NCBI RefSeq assembly: GCF_001761325.1
Contig: NZ_CP017478.1
Coordinates: forward strand, 378,001-442,000
Length of the DNA: 64,000 bases
DNA from: Urechidicola croceus
GTDB taxonomy: Bacteria; Bacteroidota; Bacteroidia; Flavobacteriales; Flavobacteriaceae
Reading direction: 5' to 3'
Shown here: positions 35,920-45,529 of the stretch, in pieces
Position numbering within the stretch: the first letter of the stretch is position 1
Layout: each line of letters opens with the position of its first letter
Notes under the pieces: generated by a model
What the model was told of the DNA's origin: nothing
Databases searched by the model: none
What the model saw: the letters and a program-made list of their open reading frames with translations, nothing else
Program-made: the position numbers and the translations under genes

Positions 35920-36585
35920 TTAAACAATTAATGCAACAATAAACCCAACTAGAATAGCTACAAACTTAGCAATGTTAAACTTATGATTTTCAGCACTTTC
36001 AAATATTATTATTGTGGATATATGTAAAAATATCCCTACAATAATTGCAGTGATTTCAGTTTTGTATGTAACCAAAAAAGGAACATTACTTCCAACAAAA
36101 TTTCCGAATGGAGACATTAATGAAAACAAGATAAGTAAGATTAATGATTTGGTAATTGAAGTTTTAGAATGAACTAAAAAACTTCCTAAAACAATGGTAA
36201 TAGGTATTTTATGTACTACTATTGCCCATAATAATTCTTCATGTTCTCCATTGGCTAATGGTATTCCTTCTGTAAAAGCATGTAAGCATAAACTCACAAA
36301 TAATACCACTGGAAATTTATTTCCATGGACATGAATATGACCATGCTCTGCACCCTTAGAAAAATAATCCATGATTAATTGAAGAAGTAACCCTATAATA
36401 ATAAAAATGCTAATTTTCTCATTTGATGATGTGAATACTTCAGGTAATAAATGTGTTACTGTAATTGCTAATAAATAAGCACCACTAAATGATAATAAAA
36501 GTTGAGTAATTCGTTGACTTGGTCTTAGAACGAAAACTATAACTATACCTATAATAACTGATAAAAATAATATTAAGATGCTCAT
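35920..36585 (-). CDS. ZIP family metal transporter
   Basis: 221 aa with seven to eight membrane segments. ZIP metal-binding residues are visible in VTHLLPEVF (segment 2), in HAFTEGIPLANG (segment 4, replacing HNxxEG) and in HKIPI (segment 5). It should import zinc or a similar divalent metal through the inner membrane. The His-rich loop EHGHIHVHGN (about 79-88) is typical. It overlaps the methyltransferase gene upstream by 4 bases. Confidence 0.85.
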   Translation of the reverse strand: MSILILFLSVIIGIVIVFVLRPSQRITQLLLSFSGAYLLAITVTHLLPEVFTSSNEKISIFIIIGLLLQLIMDYFSKGAEHGHIHVHGNKFPVVLFVSLCLHAFTEGIPLANGEHEELLWAIVVHKIPITIVLGSFLVHSKTSITKSLILLILFSLMSPFGNFVGSNVPFLVTYKTEITAIIVGIFLHISTIIIFESAENHKFNIAKFVAILVGFIVALIV

Positions 36586-37316
36586 TTTGAAATTATTAAA
36601 ATTAGCCTATTTGAACTATTAACATCAAATTTTTGTAAGTCATAATCACCAAATGTGTATTGTAATGTTAATCCAACTGTTTCTAAATACTTAATTATTT
36701 TAGGTAAATCTAAATATTTTATTCTTTCGAAATACGTGTATTTTTCACTTTCGGTAACTACTTCAATTTCTTTAATTATAAAACCATTTTTTAATAATCG
36801 TTTAATGTTAAAGGTAATTTGATCACGTTCTATCGTTTCTTCTTTAACCAAATTGGCAACTGCTTTTTGAACATTTAAAAAATCAATTACTGCAATACTT
36901 TTACTTGTTTTTAAGCCGTTTTTTATATTGTTGAGTACTTGAATGTCTTCATTATCATTTTCAAAATATCCAAAACTGGTGAATAAATTAAAAATAGCAT
37001 CGTATTTATTTTTAAATGGAATCCGCATATCATGTTGAACAAATTTAAGAGTTTCATTCTCAAATTGTGATGCGTATTTTATACTGTTTTCTGATAAATC
37101 TGCACCTGTAACATTAAATCCTAAAGAGTTTAAAAACAGTGAGTGACGTCCTTTTCCACACGCCAAATCTAAAATTGTATCGTTTTTTTTAAGATTTAAA
37201 AAAGCGACCAAATTTGCCATAAATAATCGTGCTTCTTTATGATCACGATTTTTATATAAAATATGATAAAAATTTGTGTCAAACCAAGATGCAAACCAAT
37301 CTGTAGAAGTATTCAT
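36582..37316 (-). CDS. class I SAM-dependent methyltransferase
   Basis: 244 aa. It has the SAM-binding motif I ILDLACGKGRHSLFL (about residues 45-59), motif II acid GADLSENS and motif IV in YDAIFNLFTSFGYF. The N-terminus DWFASWFDTNFYHILYKNRD is common to a conserved small methyltransferase family of Bacteroidota whose substrate is not established. Translationally coupled to the ZIP gene. Confidence 0.8.
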   Translation of the reverse strand: MNTSTDWFASWFDTNFYHILYKNRDHKEARLFMANLVAFLNLKKNDTILDLACGKGRHSLFLNSLGFNVTGADLSENSIKYASQFENETLKFVQHDMRIPFKNKYDAIFNLFTSFGYFENDNEDIQVLNNIKNGLKTSKSIAVIDFLNVQKAVANLVKEETIERDQITFNIKRLLKNGFIIKEIEVVTESEKYTYFERIKYLDLPKIIKYLETVGLTLQYTFGDYDLQKFDVNSSNRLILIISK

Positions 37317-37324
37317 AAAAATAA

Positions 37325-37352
37325 TTGAAGAAGCAAAAATACACTATCTTTG
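37325..37352 (+). promoter_or_regulatory. promoter of the THUMP methyltransferase gene
   Basis: TTG (37325-37327), 17 nt, TATCTTTG (37345-37352): a full match to the Bacteroidota -33/-7 consensus, 16 bases before the ATG at 37369. Confidence 0.65.
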
Positions 37353-37368
37353 CAATAAATTTTAACAG

Positions 37369-38529
37369 ATGAGTAAAAACTTTAAAATGGTTGCAACAAC
37401 CATGTTTGGATTGGAAGAGGTGTTGGCAACGGAACTAAAAAATCTTGGCGCACAAGATGTAAAACCAGGTGTTAGGAACGTGTCTTTTTCAGGAGATAAA
37501 GGTTTTATGTATAAGGCAAATATTGCTTTAAGAACTGCTATTAGAATTTTAAAACCAATAAAAACTTTCAAAGTTTTTGATGAAGAAGATTTGTATAATG
37601 GTCTTCAAAAAATAAATTGGGAAAACCACATGACAGCCGATAGTACTTTTGCTATTGGAGCTGTTGTAAATTCAAAGTTTTTTACATCAAATTCACACTA
37701 TATATCGTTAAAGTCAAAAGATTCAATTGCTGATTATTTTCGCCATAAATATCATAAAAGACCAAATGTTGATTTAAAACATCCTGATGTTAAAATCCAT
37801 ATTCATATTCAAAAAGATTTATGTACAGTTTCATTAGATTCTTCAGGTGATTCATTACACAAGCGAGGGTATAGAACATCAACAAATATTGCACCTATCA
37901 ATGAAGTATTAGCTGCAGGTTTGGTATTATTATCTGGTTATGATGGTAGTAGTAATTTTATTGATCCTATGTGTGGTTCTGGAACCATTTTGATTGAAGC
38001 AGCAATGATAGCATGTAATATTCCAGCCAATATTAATAGACCAGAATTTGGTTTTGAAAAATGGGAAGATTATGATGAAGATCTTTATTATATTATTCAG
38101 GATTCATTATTAAAAAAAATTATCAATCCTCATCATAAAATTATGGGATTTGATAAGGCACCATCAGCAGTTAGAAAAGCAAAGGAAAATATAGAAAGTG
38201 CTAATCTTACAGAGTTTATAGGTGTACATCACGTTAATTTTTTTAATTCAATTAAAGAAGTTTTTGGACCAACAACGATTCTTTTTAATCCTCCTTATGG
38301 TGAGCGATTAAATATTGATACAGAGGAATTTTATAAGAAAATTGGAGATACTCTCAAACATGGGTATCCAGGATGTAAAGTTTGGTTCATAACATCTGAT
38401 ATACAGGCTTTAAAATATGTTGGGCTTAGAACGTCTAAAAGGATACCACTTAAAAATGGTGATTTAGATTGTAGGTTTGTACGTTATGATATGTACGAAG
38501 GGAGTAAGAAAATATCAAAACAAGAGTAA
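37369..38529 (+). CDS. THUMP-domain class I SAM RNA methyltransferase (RlmL/Trm11-like)
   Basis: 386 aa: N-terminal ferredoxin-like/THUMP region (about 1-160) and a C-terminal N2-guanine-type methyltransferase with FIDPMCGSGTILIEAAM (SAM binding, about 204-220) and the catalytic LFNPPYGERL (about 304-313). It resembles the N-terminal half of RlmL (23S rRNA m2G2445) and the bacterial YcbY/YpsC family. Its own promoter and terminator frame it as a single-gene unit. Confidence 0.88.
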   Translation: MSKNFKMVATTMFGLEEVLATELKNLGAQDVKPGVRNVSFSGDKGFMYKANIALRTAIRILKPIKTFKVFDEEDLYNGLQKINWENHMTADSTFAIGAVVNSKFFTSNSHYISLKSKDSIADYFRHKYHKRPNVDLKHPDVKIHIHIQKDLCTVSLDSSGDSLHKRGYRTSTNIAPINEVLAAGLVLLSGYDGSSNFIDPMCGSGTILIEAAMIACNIPANINRPEFGFEKWEDYDEDLYYIIQDSLLKKIINPHHKIMGFDKAPSAVRKAKENIESANLTEFIGVHHVNFFNSIKEVFGPTTILFNPPYGERLNIDTEEFYKKIGDTLKHGYPGCKVWFITSDIQALKYVGLRTSKRIPLKNGDLDCRFVRYDMYEGSKKISKQE

Positions 38530-38530
38530 T

Positions 38531-38565
38531 AAAAAACTCGCTAACATTATGTTAGCGAGTTTTTT
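38531..38565 (+). terminator. Rho-independent terminator after the THUMP methyltransferase
   Basis: Stem AACTCGCTAAC / GTTAGCGAGTT with 5-nt loop ATTAT, flanked by A-run and T-run so that it can act on both strands; the convergent gene ends at 38591. Confidence 0.9.
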
Positions 38566-38590
38566 TTATTAATTACAATATTATTGATAT

Positions 38591-39745
38591 TTACCTTCTT
38601 CTTATATTACTATTAGAACTTTTTGATTTAATTCTATTGTTGCTAGAACTTCTTTGTGTTGACATTTTTCTACTATTGTTATTTGTAGATTGTCTTTTTA
38701 CAGTTCTTTGCTGATTAGGTTTTTGAATCGTTTTTTTAACTGTGCGTGTTTGTTGTGTAGGTCTATTTACCGTTCTTGTAACTTTACGAGTTTGAGAATT
38801 TGGTGTTTGTCTTATAGTCCTCTTAGTAGTTACTTTTCTATTTGGTGTAACTTTTTTAGTGTTTCTCTGATTAACTACACGTTTCTGTTTTTGAGTACGT
38901 TCAGTAGTATTAATTGTTCTGTTTACTCCATTACGAGTTTGTACAGGCATTCTTCTTACCGAATTATTATCTCGTACCGTTCTATTATTTCTATTTTCAT
39001 TAGTACGTCTCTGAGTTGTAGAAGCCGTTCTTCTAAAATCATTGTTTGTTCTATTACGATTGCTTAATCGATTTGACTCATACATTTTTCTTTTCTTTTG
39101 ACGATTGTCAAATCTATTATTGTATCTATGCTTATATGCATATCTATGGTCTCTATAATATTTATATCTATATGGTCTATAGTTGTATCTGTATGGGTTA
39201 ACTCTTACTATATTAAATCCGATATAAGGTCTTACAAACCAATTGTGGTAAGGATGGTACACATAATTTCTATTATAGATATTGATAAAACCTGTACAAT
39301 GCGAATAATGTCCATAATTGTTATAGTAAACATTTAATCCACCAATTCGGTTTAATCTACCACGATTATTATAATGAATATTTATAGTTCCTGCTTGAGT
39401 AATACGCCCGTATGCATCATAGTAAATAGGAGTATTTTCTATTTGGATAATTGCTCCATAATCATCATACTGTACATAAGGATCATAATCATAGCCTGAA
39501 TTGAAACTAATGCTAACACCAGGACTATTATAACTTGCATTAATACCGCTTGCTAGAGAGTTAATGTAAAAGTCAAATTCTCCATTTTTATAAATAGAAA
39601 ATGTAATTCCTTCTTCAACAAATGTTAATGAGTTGTCGTTAGAACTGTAAATTGTTGTGGTCATGCTATTTGCATGCGCTTTTGAAGTCTGTAAAGATAT
39701 AGCCGATAAAACTACTGCTATAACTAATAAAAATTTATTTTTCAT
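38591..39745 (-). CDS. secreted protein with Tyr-rich domain and strongly basic disordered tail
   Basis: 384 aa with signal peptide (1-25, ending SKAHA). Residues ~50-170 are rich in Tyr, Gly and Asn with short repeats (YDAYGRITQ, YNNRGRLNRIGG, YNNYGHYSH), probably beta-rich. From about 175 the protein turns into a highly basic low-complexity tail of R, K, N, T and Q ending in SNIRRR. No family recognised. The tail could bind nucleic acid or acidic polysaccharide outside the cell; this is a guess from charge. A monocistronic gene. Confidence 0.6.
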   Translation of the reverse strand: MKNKFLLVIAVVLSAISLQTSKAHANSMTTTIYSSNDNSLTFVEEGITFSIYKNGEFDFYINSLASGINASYNSPGVSISFNSGYDYDPYVQYDDYGAIIQIENTPIYYDAYGRITQAGTINIHYNNRGRLNRIGGLNVYYNNYGHYSHCTGFINIYNRNYVYHPYHNWFVRPYIGFNIVRVNPYRYNYRPYRYKYYRDHRYAYKHRYNNRFDNRQKKRKMYESNRLSNRNRTNNDFRRTASTTQRRTNENRNNRTVRDNNSVRRMPVQTRNGVNRTINTTERTQKQKRVVNQRNTKKVTPNRKVTTKRTIRQTPNSQTRKVTRTVNRPTQQTRTVKKTIQKPNQQRTVKRQSTNNNSRKMSTQRSSSNNRIKSKSSNSNIRRR

Positions 39746-39854
39746 AATAATTGTAATTAAGTGTTAATACATAATGGTTAGCATTACGATTTATCAATTA
39801 CAAACAGTGTGCCAAAAAAAATATGATAATTATTTATTATATAAATTAGTAATC

Positions 39855-39881
39855 TTGAATTTATAATTTATTGTAAATTTG
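39855..39881 (+). promoter_or_regulatory. probable promoter of the 133-aa gene
   Basis: TTG (39855-39857), 16 nt, TAAATTTG (39874-39881), 22 bases upstream of the ATG at 39904; spacing is one short of the usual range. Confidence 0.4.
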
Positions 39882-39903
39882 ATTTTATTTTAAAACATAT
39901 AAT

Positions 39904-40305
39904 ATGAACACAATTGGAAATCAATTTTATCAGAATTTAGGAAAAATATTTTATGCTGTGGCTGCATCTGATAAAGTTGTAAGAGATGAAGAATTCCAAA
40001 CTTTAAAAGAAGTTATTAAGTCTCACTGGATGGATATTGACAATATTGAAGATGAGTTTGGTATGGATTCTGCTCTTCAAATTGAAATAGTTTTTGATTG
40101 GTTTAATGCTAATGAAAATGAATTGCATGCAGATGATTGTTTTAATGATTTCAAAGATTTTAAAAAAGAACATGAAAGTATATTTACTCCAAAAGTAGAA
40201 CGTACCATATGGAGAACATGTATTGCAATTGCCGATGCATTTTATGGCAAGAATAAGGCAGAAAAAGAAATGCTTGCAAAAATTAAAGAAATCCTTTTAG
40301 GATAA
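39904..40305 (+). CDS. TerB-like small acidic protein
   Basis: 133 aa, all-helical by composition, with the opening FYQNLGKIFYAVAASDKVVRDEEFQTLKEVI that resembles TerB/TerB-like tellurite-resistance domain proteins, where acidic residues may bind metal. The match is by general pattern only. It has its own promoter and ends just before the open frame of priA: its stop TAA at 40303-40305 is the last stop in the priA frame. Confidence 0.5.
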   Translation: MNTIGNQFYQNLGKIFYAVAASDKVVRDEEFQTLKEVIKSHWMDIDNIEDEFGMDSALQIEIVFDWFNANENELHADDCFNDFKDFKKEHESIFTPKVERTIWRTCIAIADAFYGKNKAEKEMLAKIKEILLG

Positions 40306-40314
40306 GATTTTCCA

Positions 40315-42756
40315 ATCAATTTTATTAATGTCATATTACCCATTCCACTTCCAAAGTTATTTACTTATAGAATAACGGAAGCCGAGTCACAATTCTTGAA
40401 ACTAGGAATGCGTGTTGCTGTTGAATTTGGGAAAAGTAAAATTTATACTGCATTAGTTTACGAAATTCACCAAATAGCACCAACAAGTTATGAAGCCAAA
40501 GATATTCACCAAATTTTAGATGAAACACCAATAGTTAATGCGATTCAACTACAACATTGGAAATGGATTTCAGAATACTATATGTGTACTTTAGGTGATG
40601 TTTTTCGAGCCGCATTACCTTCTGCATTTTTATTAGAAAGCGAAACGAGTATTTTAAAAAATAATGCCTTTACGGCTGAAAATGAATTGAGTAATGAGGA
40701 ATTCTTAATTTTTGAAGCCTTAAATCATAACTCAGAATTGAATGTAAGTCAAGTCATAAATATTTTAAATAAAAAGACTGTTTTTCCAATATTGAAAGAT
40801 ATGTTAGAAAAAAAAGCAGTCGTAATTAAGGAACGTATTTATGAACAGTACAAGCCAAAATTAATCAAATATGTTCGCTTAAATGCTCAATACACTTCTG
40901 AAAAATTGAATGAATTACTTGAATCACTTTCTAGGGCAAAAAAGCAACGAGAAGCAATTTTAACTTATTTTCAATTAGAATCAAGTACCAAAAAACCAAT
41001 AAAATTTTCTGATTTAGAGGTAGAATCAGGTACATCAAGTGCTGTAATTAAGGCATTGGTTGAAAAAGAAATTTTTGAAGAGTATTTTATTCAAACAGAT
41101 AGAATTAATTATACTGGAGAAACAAATAAATTAAAGAGTTTAAACGAATATCAAAGAGTTGCGTTTAATGAAATTAAAAATTCATTTGAAGAAAAACAAG
41201 TAACACTCCTACACGGAATTACAAGTAGTGGTAAGACAGAAATATATGCTGAGTTAATTCAAGAAAAATTAAAAGAAGGCAAACAAATTTTATATTTATT
41301 ACCAGAAATTGCTTTAACTACACAGTTGATAACTCGACTTCAAAATTATTTTGGAGTGAAAGTATCCGTTTTTCATTCAAAATACTCAATGAATGAACGA
41401 GTAGAAGTTTGGAATAATGTATTGGATAATAAATCAAAAGCACAAATTGTTTTAGGTGCACGGTCGTCTTTATTTTTACCTTTTTCTAATCTTGGATTGA
41501 TTATCGTTGATGAAGAACATGAAACATCTTATAAGCAGTTTGACCCTGCACCTCGCTACCACGCTAGAGATGCAGCAGTAGTATTGGCTAATATACATAG
41601 TGCTAAAGTTTTATTAGGTTCTGCAACACCTTCCATTGAAAGTTATCAAAATGCTAAAGAAGGAAAGTATGGTTTTGTAGAGTTGATGAGACGTCATGGT
41701 AATGTTTTGTTGCCAGAAATTGAATTGGTAGATATAAAAGAAAAACATCGAAAAAAAAGAATGAAAGGTCATTTTTCTGATAGATTATTGATGTTGATTA
41801 ATGAAGCTTTAGAAGAAAAAGAGCAAGTAATCTTATTCCAAAACCGTCGCGGTTTTTCTCCAATTATAGAATGTGAAACCTGTGGAATTTCACCGCAATG
41901 TCCTAACTGTGATGTGAGTTTAACCTATCACAAGTTTAAAAACGAATTGCGTTGTCATTATTGCGGTTTTCATCAAGCGATGCAATATAAATGCGGAGCC
42001 TGTGGAAGCGAAAAATTGAACAATAAAGGTTTTGGTACAGAACAAATTGAACTAGAGATAAAAGAATTATTTCCTGATGTGAAAGTTGGTCGTATGGATT
42101 TGGATACAACACGAGGGAAATACGGTTATCAAAAGATTATAGGGCAGTTTCAAGCACAAGAAATTGATGTTTTAGTAGGTACACAGATGTTGTCTAAAGG
42201 GTTAGATTTTAGTAATGTTTCTCTGGTTGGTGTTTTGAATGCTGATAACATGCTCAATTTTCCAGATTTTAGAGCCCATGAACGAAGTTTTCAAATGTTA
42301 CTTCAGGTATCGGGTAGGGCAGGACGAGATAAGAAAAGAGGGAAAGTAGCAATACAAACATATAATCCGTATCATCAAATTTTACAACAGGTTTCTACTA
42401 ATGATTATTCACAAATGTTTAAAGAGCAATTGAATGATCGTTGGCAATTTCATTATCCGCCTTTTTATCGAATGATTAGAATCACTTTGAAACATCGTGA
42501 TTTTAATAAAGTGGATACAGGAGCACAATGGTTAGGAAAATCTTTAACAAATGTATTTAAAGAGCATGTTCTTGGACCTACAACACCTTCTGTATCTCGA
42601 GTACGAAACGAATATATTAGGATATTAATTATTAAAATCCCTCCGAAACAGTCTTTAAAAACGACAAAGGAACATATTTTAAAAATAAAAAATGTCTTTC
42701 AAGCCGTCAAAGACTTTAGACCTATTAAGTTTATTATTGATGTTGATAGTTATTAA
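40315..42756 (+). CDS. priA: primosomal protein N' (replication restart helicase), probable non-AUG start
   Basis: About 813 aa. It has an N-terminal DNA-binding domain, helicase motifs GITSSGKTEIYAELI (Walker A) and DEEHETSYKQF, a zinc-binding Cys cluster (CETCGISPQCPNCD, CHYCGFH, CGACGSE) and a C-terminal helicase domain (GTQMLSKGLDF). PriA reloads the replisome at stalled forks. The conserved N-terminus NVILPIPLPKLFTYRITEAE lies upstream of the first TTG (40396), and no ATG, GTG or TTG is in frame between the stop at 40303-40305 and 40396. The start must be ATC (40315) or ATT (40324). Confidence 0.9.
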   Translation: MNFINVILPIPLPKLFTYRITEAESQFLKLGMRVAVEFGKSKIYTALVYEIHQIAPTSYEAKDIHQILDETPIVNAIQLQHWKWISEYYMCTLGDVFRAALPSAFLLESETSILKNNAFTAENELSNEEFLIFEALNHNSELNVSQVINILNKKTVFPILKDMLEKKAVVIKERIYEQYKPKLIKYVRLNAQYTSEKLNELLESLSRAKKQREAILTYFQLESSTKKPIKFSDLEVESGTSSAVIKALVEKEIFEEYFIQTDRINYTGETNKLKSLNEYQRVAFNEIKNSFEEKQVTLLHGITSSGKTEIYAELIQEKLKEGKQILYLLPEIALTTQLITRLQNYFGVKVSVFHSKYSMNERVEVWNNVLDNKSKAQIVLGARSSLFLPFSNLGLIIVDEEHETSYKQFDPAPRYHARDAAVVLANIHSAKVLLGSATPSIESYQNAKEGKYGFVELMRRHGNVLLPEIELVDIKEKHRKKRMKGHFSDRLLMLINEALEEKEQVILFQNRRGFSPIIECETCGISPQCPNCDVSLTYHKFKNELRCHYCGFHQAMQYKCGACGSEKLNNKGFGTEQIELEIKELFPDVKVGRMDLDTTRGKYGYQKIIGQFQAQEIDVLVGTQMLSKGLDFSNVSLVGVLNADNMLNFPDFRAHERSFQMLLQVSGRAGRDKKRGKVAIQTYNPYHQILQQVSTNDYSQMFKEQLNDRWQFHYPPFYRMIRITLKHRDFNKVDTGAQWLGKSLTNVFKEHVLGPTTPSVSRVRNEYIRILIIKIPPKQSLKTTKEHILKIKNVFQAVKDFRPIKFIIDVDSY

Positions 42757-43443
42757 CTATTTTATCAATCTATAATAAAATTTCAAACCAAAAGTAAAAT
42801 CTACTGAAAAATGATTTCCTTCATTTCTGTAAAATGGTGGATAATCTTCTTCAAAACTTTCAATTACAACTGGTTTTATTACATTATTATAGTTGTTTAT
42901 TTTATAACGAATACCTGCACCTGTATAAATATTTGCTCCAAATTTTTCTGAAAAATTTATAAATACACCAAATTTAGCAAATGCACCATATTTCCTTCTC
43001 ATATAATCTGCTGTATCATATTCAATAAAATTTTCGTTTAATGAAAGGAAAGTTTCATTTTTCAATCTTTCAAAATGATCAATATAAAATAGTTCTATTG
43101 AAAAATACTTTTCAACATCTTCAAAAGGATTTAATATATAATAAAATTCAGGTCTCACTTCGAAAAGTTCATACCCTTCTTTTGTGTTTAAGGTAGAAAT
43201 TGTATGATTTCCATATCCAATATCAATACCAAGTTTTAAGTATTTTCCAATATTGGTAATTGCTCCAATCTTATACCGTGGAGTATTTAATGGATGGTCT
43301 GGGAGAAATTCTGGAGGTGAAAATGGACTAAATAAATCGAATGTAAAAATATATTCTTGATCATTTTTATGATTGTTTTGACTTCTCGTTTTACAATAAA
43401 ACAAACAAAATATAACACATATGAAAAAAACATTATTTCTCAT
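42757..43443 (-). CDS. hypothetical secreted, probably outer membrane beta-barrel protein
   Basis: 228 aa with a signal peptide (MRNNVFFICVIFCLFYCKTRSQ). The body is rich in alternating aromatic/hydrophobic strands (YKIGAITNIGKYLKLGIDIGY, FGANIYTGAGIRYKINNY). The last residues HFSVDFTFGLKFYYRLIK look like a terminal outer membrane beta strand. No family recognised. It is convergent with priA with no gap. Confidence 0.6.
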   Translation of the reverse strand: MRNNVFFICVIFCLFYCKTRSQNNHKNDQEYIFTFDLFSPFSPPEFLPDHPLNTPRYKIGAITNIGKYLKLGIDIGYGNHTISTLNTKEGYELFEVRPEFYYILNPFEDVEKYFSIELFYIDHFERLKNETFLSLNENFIEYDTADYMRRKYGAFAKFGVFINFSEKFGANIYTGAGIRYKINNYNNVIKPVVIESFEEDYPPFYRNEGNHFSVDFTFGLKFYYRLIK

Positions 43444-43715
43444 ATGTTAATCAACATATTTTTGACCATTTTAATGGCATATTTTATAGGAAATTTTAAG
43501 GTTTTATTCCTTATTGTTATCTTCAAATTTATGACGAAATTCTAATGTAATAACATTTTTTTAAGAAAAATTGTAAAATAAATAAATTTATATTTAATTT
43601 TTAATGAATAATTTATTGTGTGAAAATTACAGTTAATTTTAAAAAAATCAACTGTAATCTAGTGTTAATTTATTGATAATTAGTTATTTGCACAGTGTTT
43701 TTTTTAGTTTAATTA

Positions 43716-44273
43716 TTATATTAAATTATCTAATTGACCGTCAACAATACCATAATTTATTGACTCTTTAGCATTCATCCAGTAATCTCGATTGAAATCT
43801 TTCATTACTTTTTCAACATCTAGACCGCAGTTATCTGCTAAAATTTGAGCACCAATTTGTTTAGTTTTAATTAATTCTTCCATTTGAATTTCTATATCTG
43901 ATGCTGAACCTCCAGCGCCACCACTAGGCTGATGTATCATTACTCTTGCATGAGGTAAAATAAATCGACGACCTTTTTCACCAGCGGATAAAATAATTGA
44001 CCCCATTGAAGCAGCAAAACCAGTACAAATTGTAGAAACTGGACTTGAAATACTTTTCATAGTGTCATATACTGCAAATCCGGATGTTACGTAGCCTCCA
44101 GGACTATTAATTATTAGTTGAATTTCTTTATTAGGAGAAATCATCTCTAAGTATAATAATCTATCAATTACATGCTTGGCAGATTTATCATCTACTTGTC
44201 CCCATAAAAACACCTTTCTTTCATTAAGGATTTTTGAGTCAATTATATCTTGAAGTTTATCAATATTACTCAT
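43716..44273 (-). CDS. ClpP-like serine protease subunit
   Basis: 185 aa, a full ClpP domain. The catalytic triad is Ser89 (GFAASMGS), His114 (VMIHQPSGG) and Asp163 (NRDYWM). It lacks the N-terminal extension of main ClpP, and clpX is not adjacent, so it is probably a secondary ClpP paralogue. It may form mixed rings or be partnered by an ATPase encoded elsewhere. Monocistronic by spacing. Confidence 0.85.
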   Translation of the reverse strand: MSNIDKLQDIIDSKILNERKVFLWGQVDDKSAKHVIDRLLYLEMISPNKEIQLIINSPGGYVTSGFAVYDTMKSISSPVSTICTGFAASMGSIILSAGEKGRRFILPHARVMIHQPSGGAGGSASDIEIQMEELIKTKQIGAQILADNCGLDVEKVMKDFNRDYWMNAKESINYGIVDGQLDNLI

Positions 44274-44361
44274 ATCTATATTTTTTTAATTCAACGGAAA
44301 TTGATGTATAAAAATAAGATATATTTTATAGATATCTTCTTAAAACATGAAGTAAGTAAAT

Positions 44362-45102
44362 TTATAAATCTTCAACAACAAGTAATGCTGCACCAATAAT
44401 ACCCGCTTCGTTTTGTAATTTTGCAGGTACAATAGGGACATCGGTAGTTAAATATTTTTGAAATTTTTTAGCTTCTTTACTTATTCCCCCACCTAGTATT
44501 ATCATATCAGGTGAAAATACTTTATTGACAAATTTTAAAAACTTATTTAATCTTGCTCCCCATCTTTTGAAGGATAGTTTTTCACGTGTACGAGCTGAGT
44601 CTGCAGCGTATTGTTCGAAACGCTTATATTTTTTATATGGTACAACACCTAATTCAGTATTTGGTATTAGTTTACCTCTATAAAACATTGCAGATCCAAG
44701 ACCTGTACCAACAGTAATTACAATAACTAATCCTTTTTCATCTTTACCAGTTCCAAATTTCATAATCGCTTCTCCTGCAGCATCAGCATCATTGGCAACA
44801 ACAAAATCTAGCCCAGTTTTTTTCTTAAATAATTCATTAGCTTGAACACCAATCCAACTTTCATCAATGTTGTTGGCAGTCATTACTTTACCATGAAAAA
44901 CAACTGCAGGGAAACCACAGCCTATTTTACCTTTCCAATTAAAATGTTCAACAATTTTTGCAATAGTATCTGCAACATCTTCTGGTTTACCACCTTTAGG
45001 AGTAGCGATTCGATATCTTTTTGTTACTAATTCACCAGTTTCTATATCTACAATAGCTCCTTTAATACCTGAACCACCTACATCTATTCCTAATACTTCC
45101 AT
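44362..45102 (-). CDS. ppgK: polyphosphate glucokinase (ROK family)
   Basis: 246 aa. It has ROK/ASKHA motifs [15 protein letters not shown] (phosphate 1), [11 protein letters not shown] (about residues 114-124) and [13 protein letters not shown] (phosphate 2). The length and the VGGSGIKG wording are those of polyphosphate/ATP glucokinases (PPGK), which phosphorylate glucose with polyphosphate in the cytoplasm. The ROK zinc-binding cysteine motif is absent, as expected for this branch. Confidence 0.85.
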   Translation of the reverse strand: MEVLGIDVGGSGIKGAIVDIETGELVTKRYRIATPKGGKPEDVADTIAKIVEHFNWKGKIGCGFPAVVFHGKVMTANNIDESWIGVQANELFKKKTGLDFVVANDADAAGEAIMKFGTGKDEKGLVIVITVGTGLGSAMFYRGKLIPNTELGVVPYKKYKRFEQYAADSARTREKLSFKRWGARLNKFLKFVNKVFSPDMIILGGGISKEAKKFQKYLTTDVPIVPAKLQNEAGIIGAALLVVEDL

Positions 45103-45529
45103 AAAAATGTTATCAATAATTTGTTAGTTGTTTTGAAATGCTAAATTTCCTGTAATTTGATGAATTACACAAATCCTAGTTAATTATTAATAAAAAATAT
45201 TTTTAATGTTTAGGATTAAAATGTAGTTTATTATTACTAACAAGTTGTAAAATGTTAATTTTCAATTAATTATATATTTTATATTGTTTTTTTATTATAT
45301 TTGTTCCATTATTATTCCTCCACAGAATCATAATTATTGAGTTATAAGAATAATTCCTTTGATTCTAATTTAGACATGGATCTTTTCATTTAAGATGAAA
45401 ATAGTCCCCCATTAATTACTTTTTTTAAACCGTTATTAATCTTTCTATTGACTGGAAGTTCTGATATCATTTTATTATGATAGCTCAATTGACTTTTCAA
45501 AGAAAGTTTTGATTATTAAATTATTAATT
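45103..45529 (+). other. 427-bp intergenic region upstream of the three-gene cassette
   Basis: No ORF seen. TATATTTG at 45296-45303 is a perfect -7 box on the + strand, but no TTG lies at the right distance, so transcription may need an activator. It would give a ~220-nt leader. A short hairpin TTTTCAT-TTAAG-ATGAAAA lies at 45383-45401. A lone half-site CCCCCATTA at 45406-45414 resembles half of the dyad at sites 1-5, but it has no partner half or -7 box. Confidence 0.4.

Noticed and set aside
43357-43545. 62-codon + strand frame over the start of the 228-aa gene
   Set aside because: Opposite to a signal peptide-coding region and into AT-rich intergenic DNA; no support.
45406-45421. Possible sixth dyad (CCCCCATTA...) upstream of the three-gene cassette
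   Set aside because: Only one half-site is present and there is no TAnnTTTG box 23-24 nt downstream.
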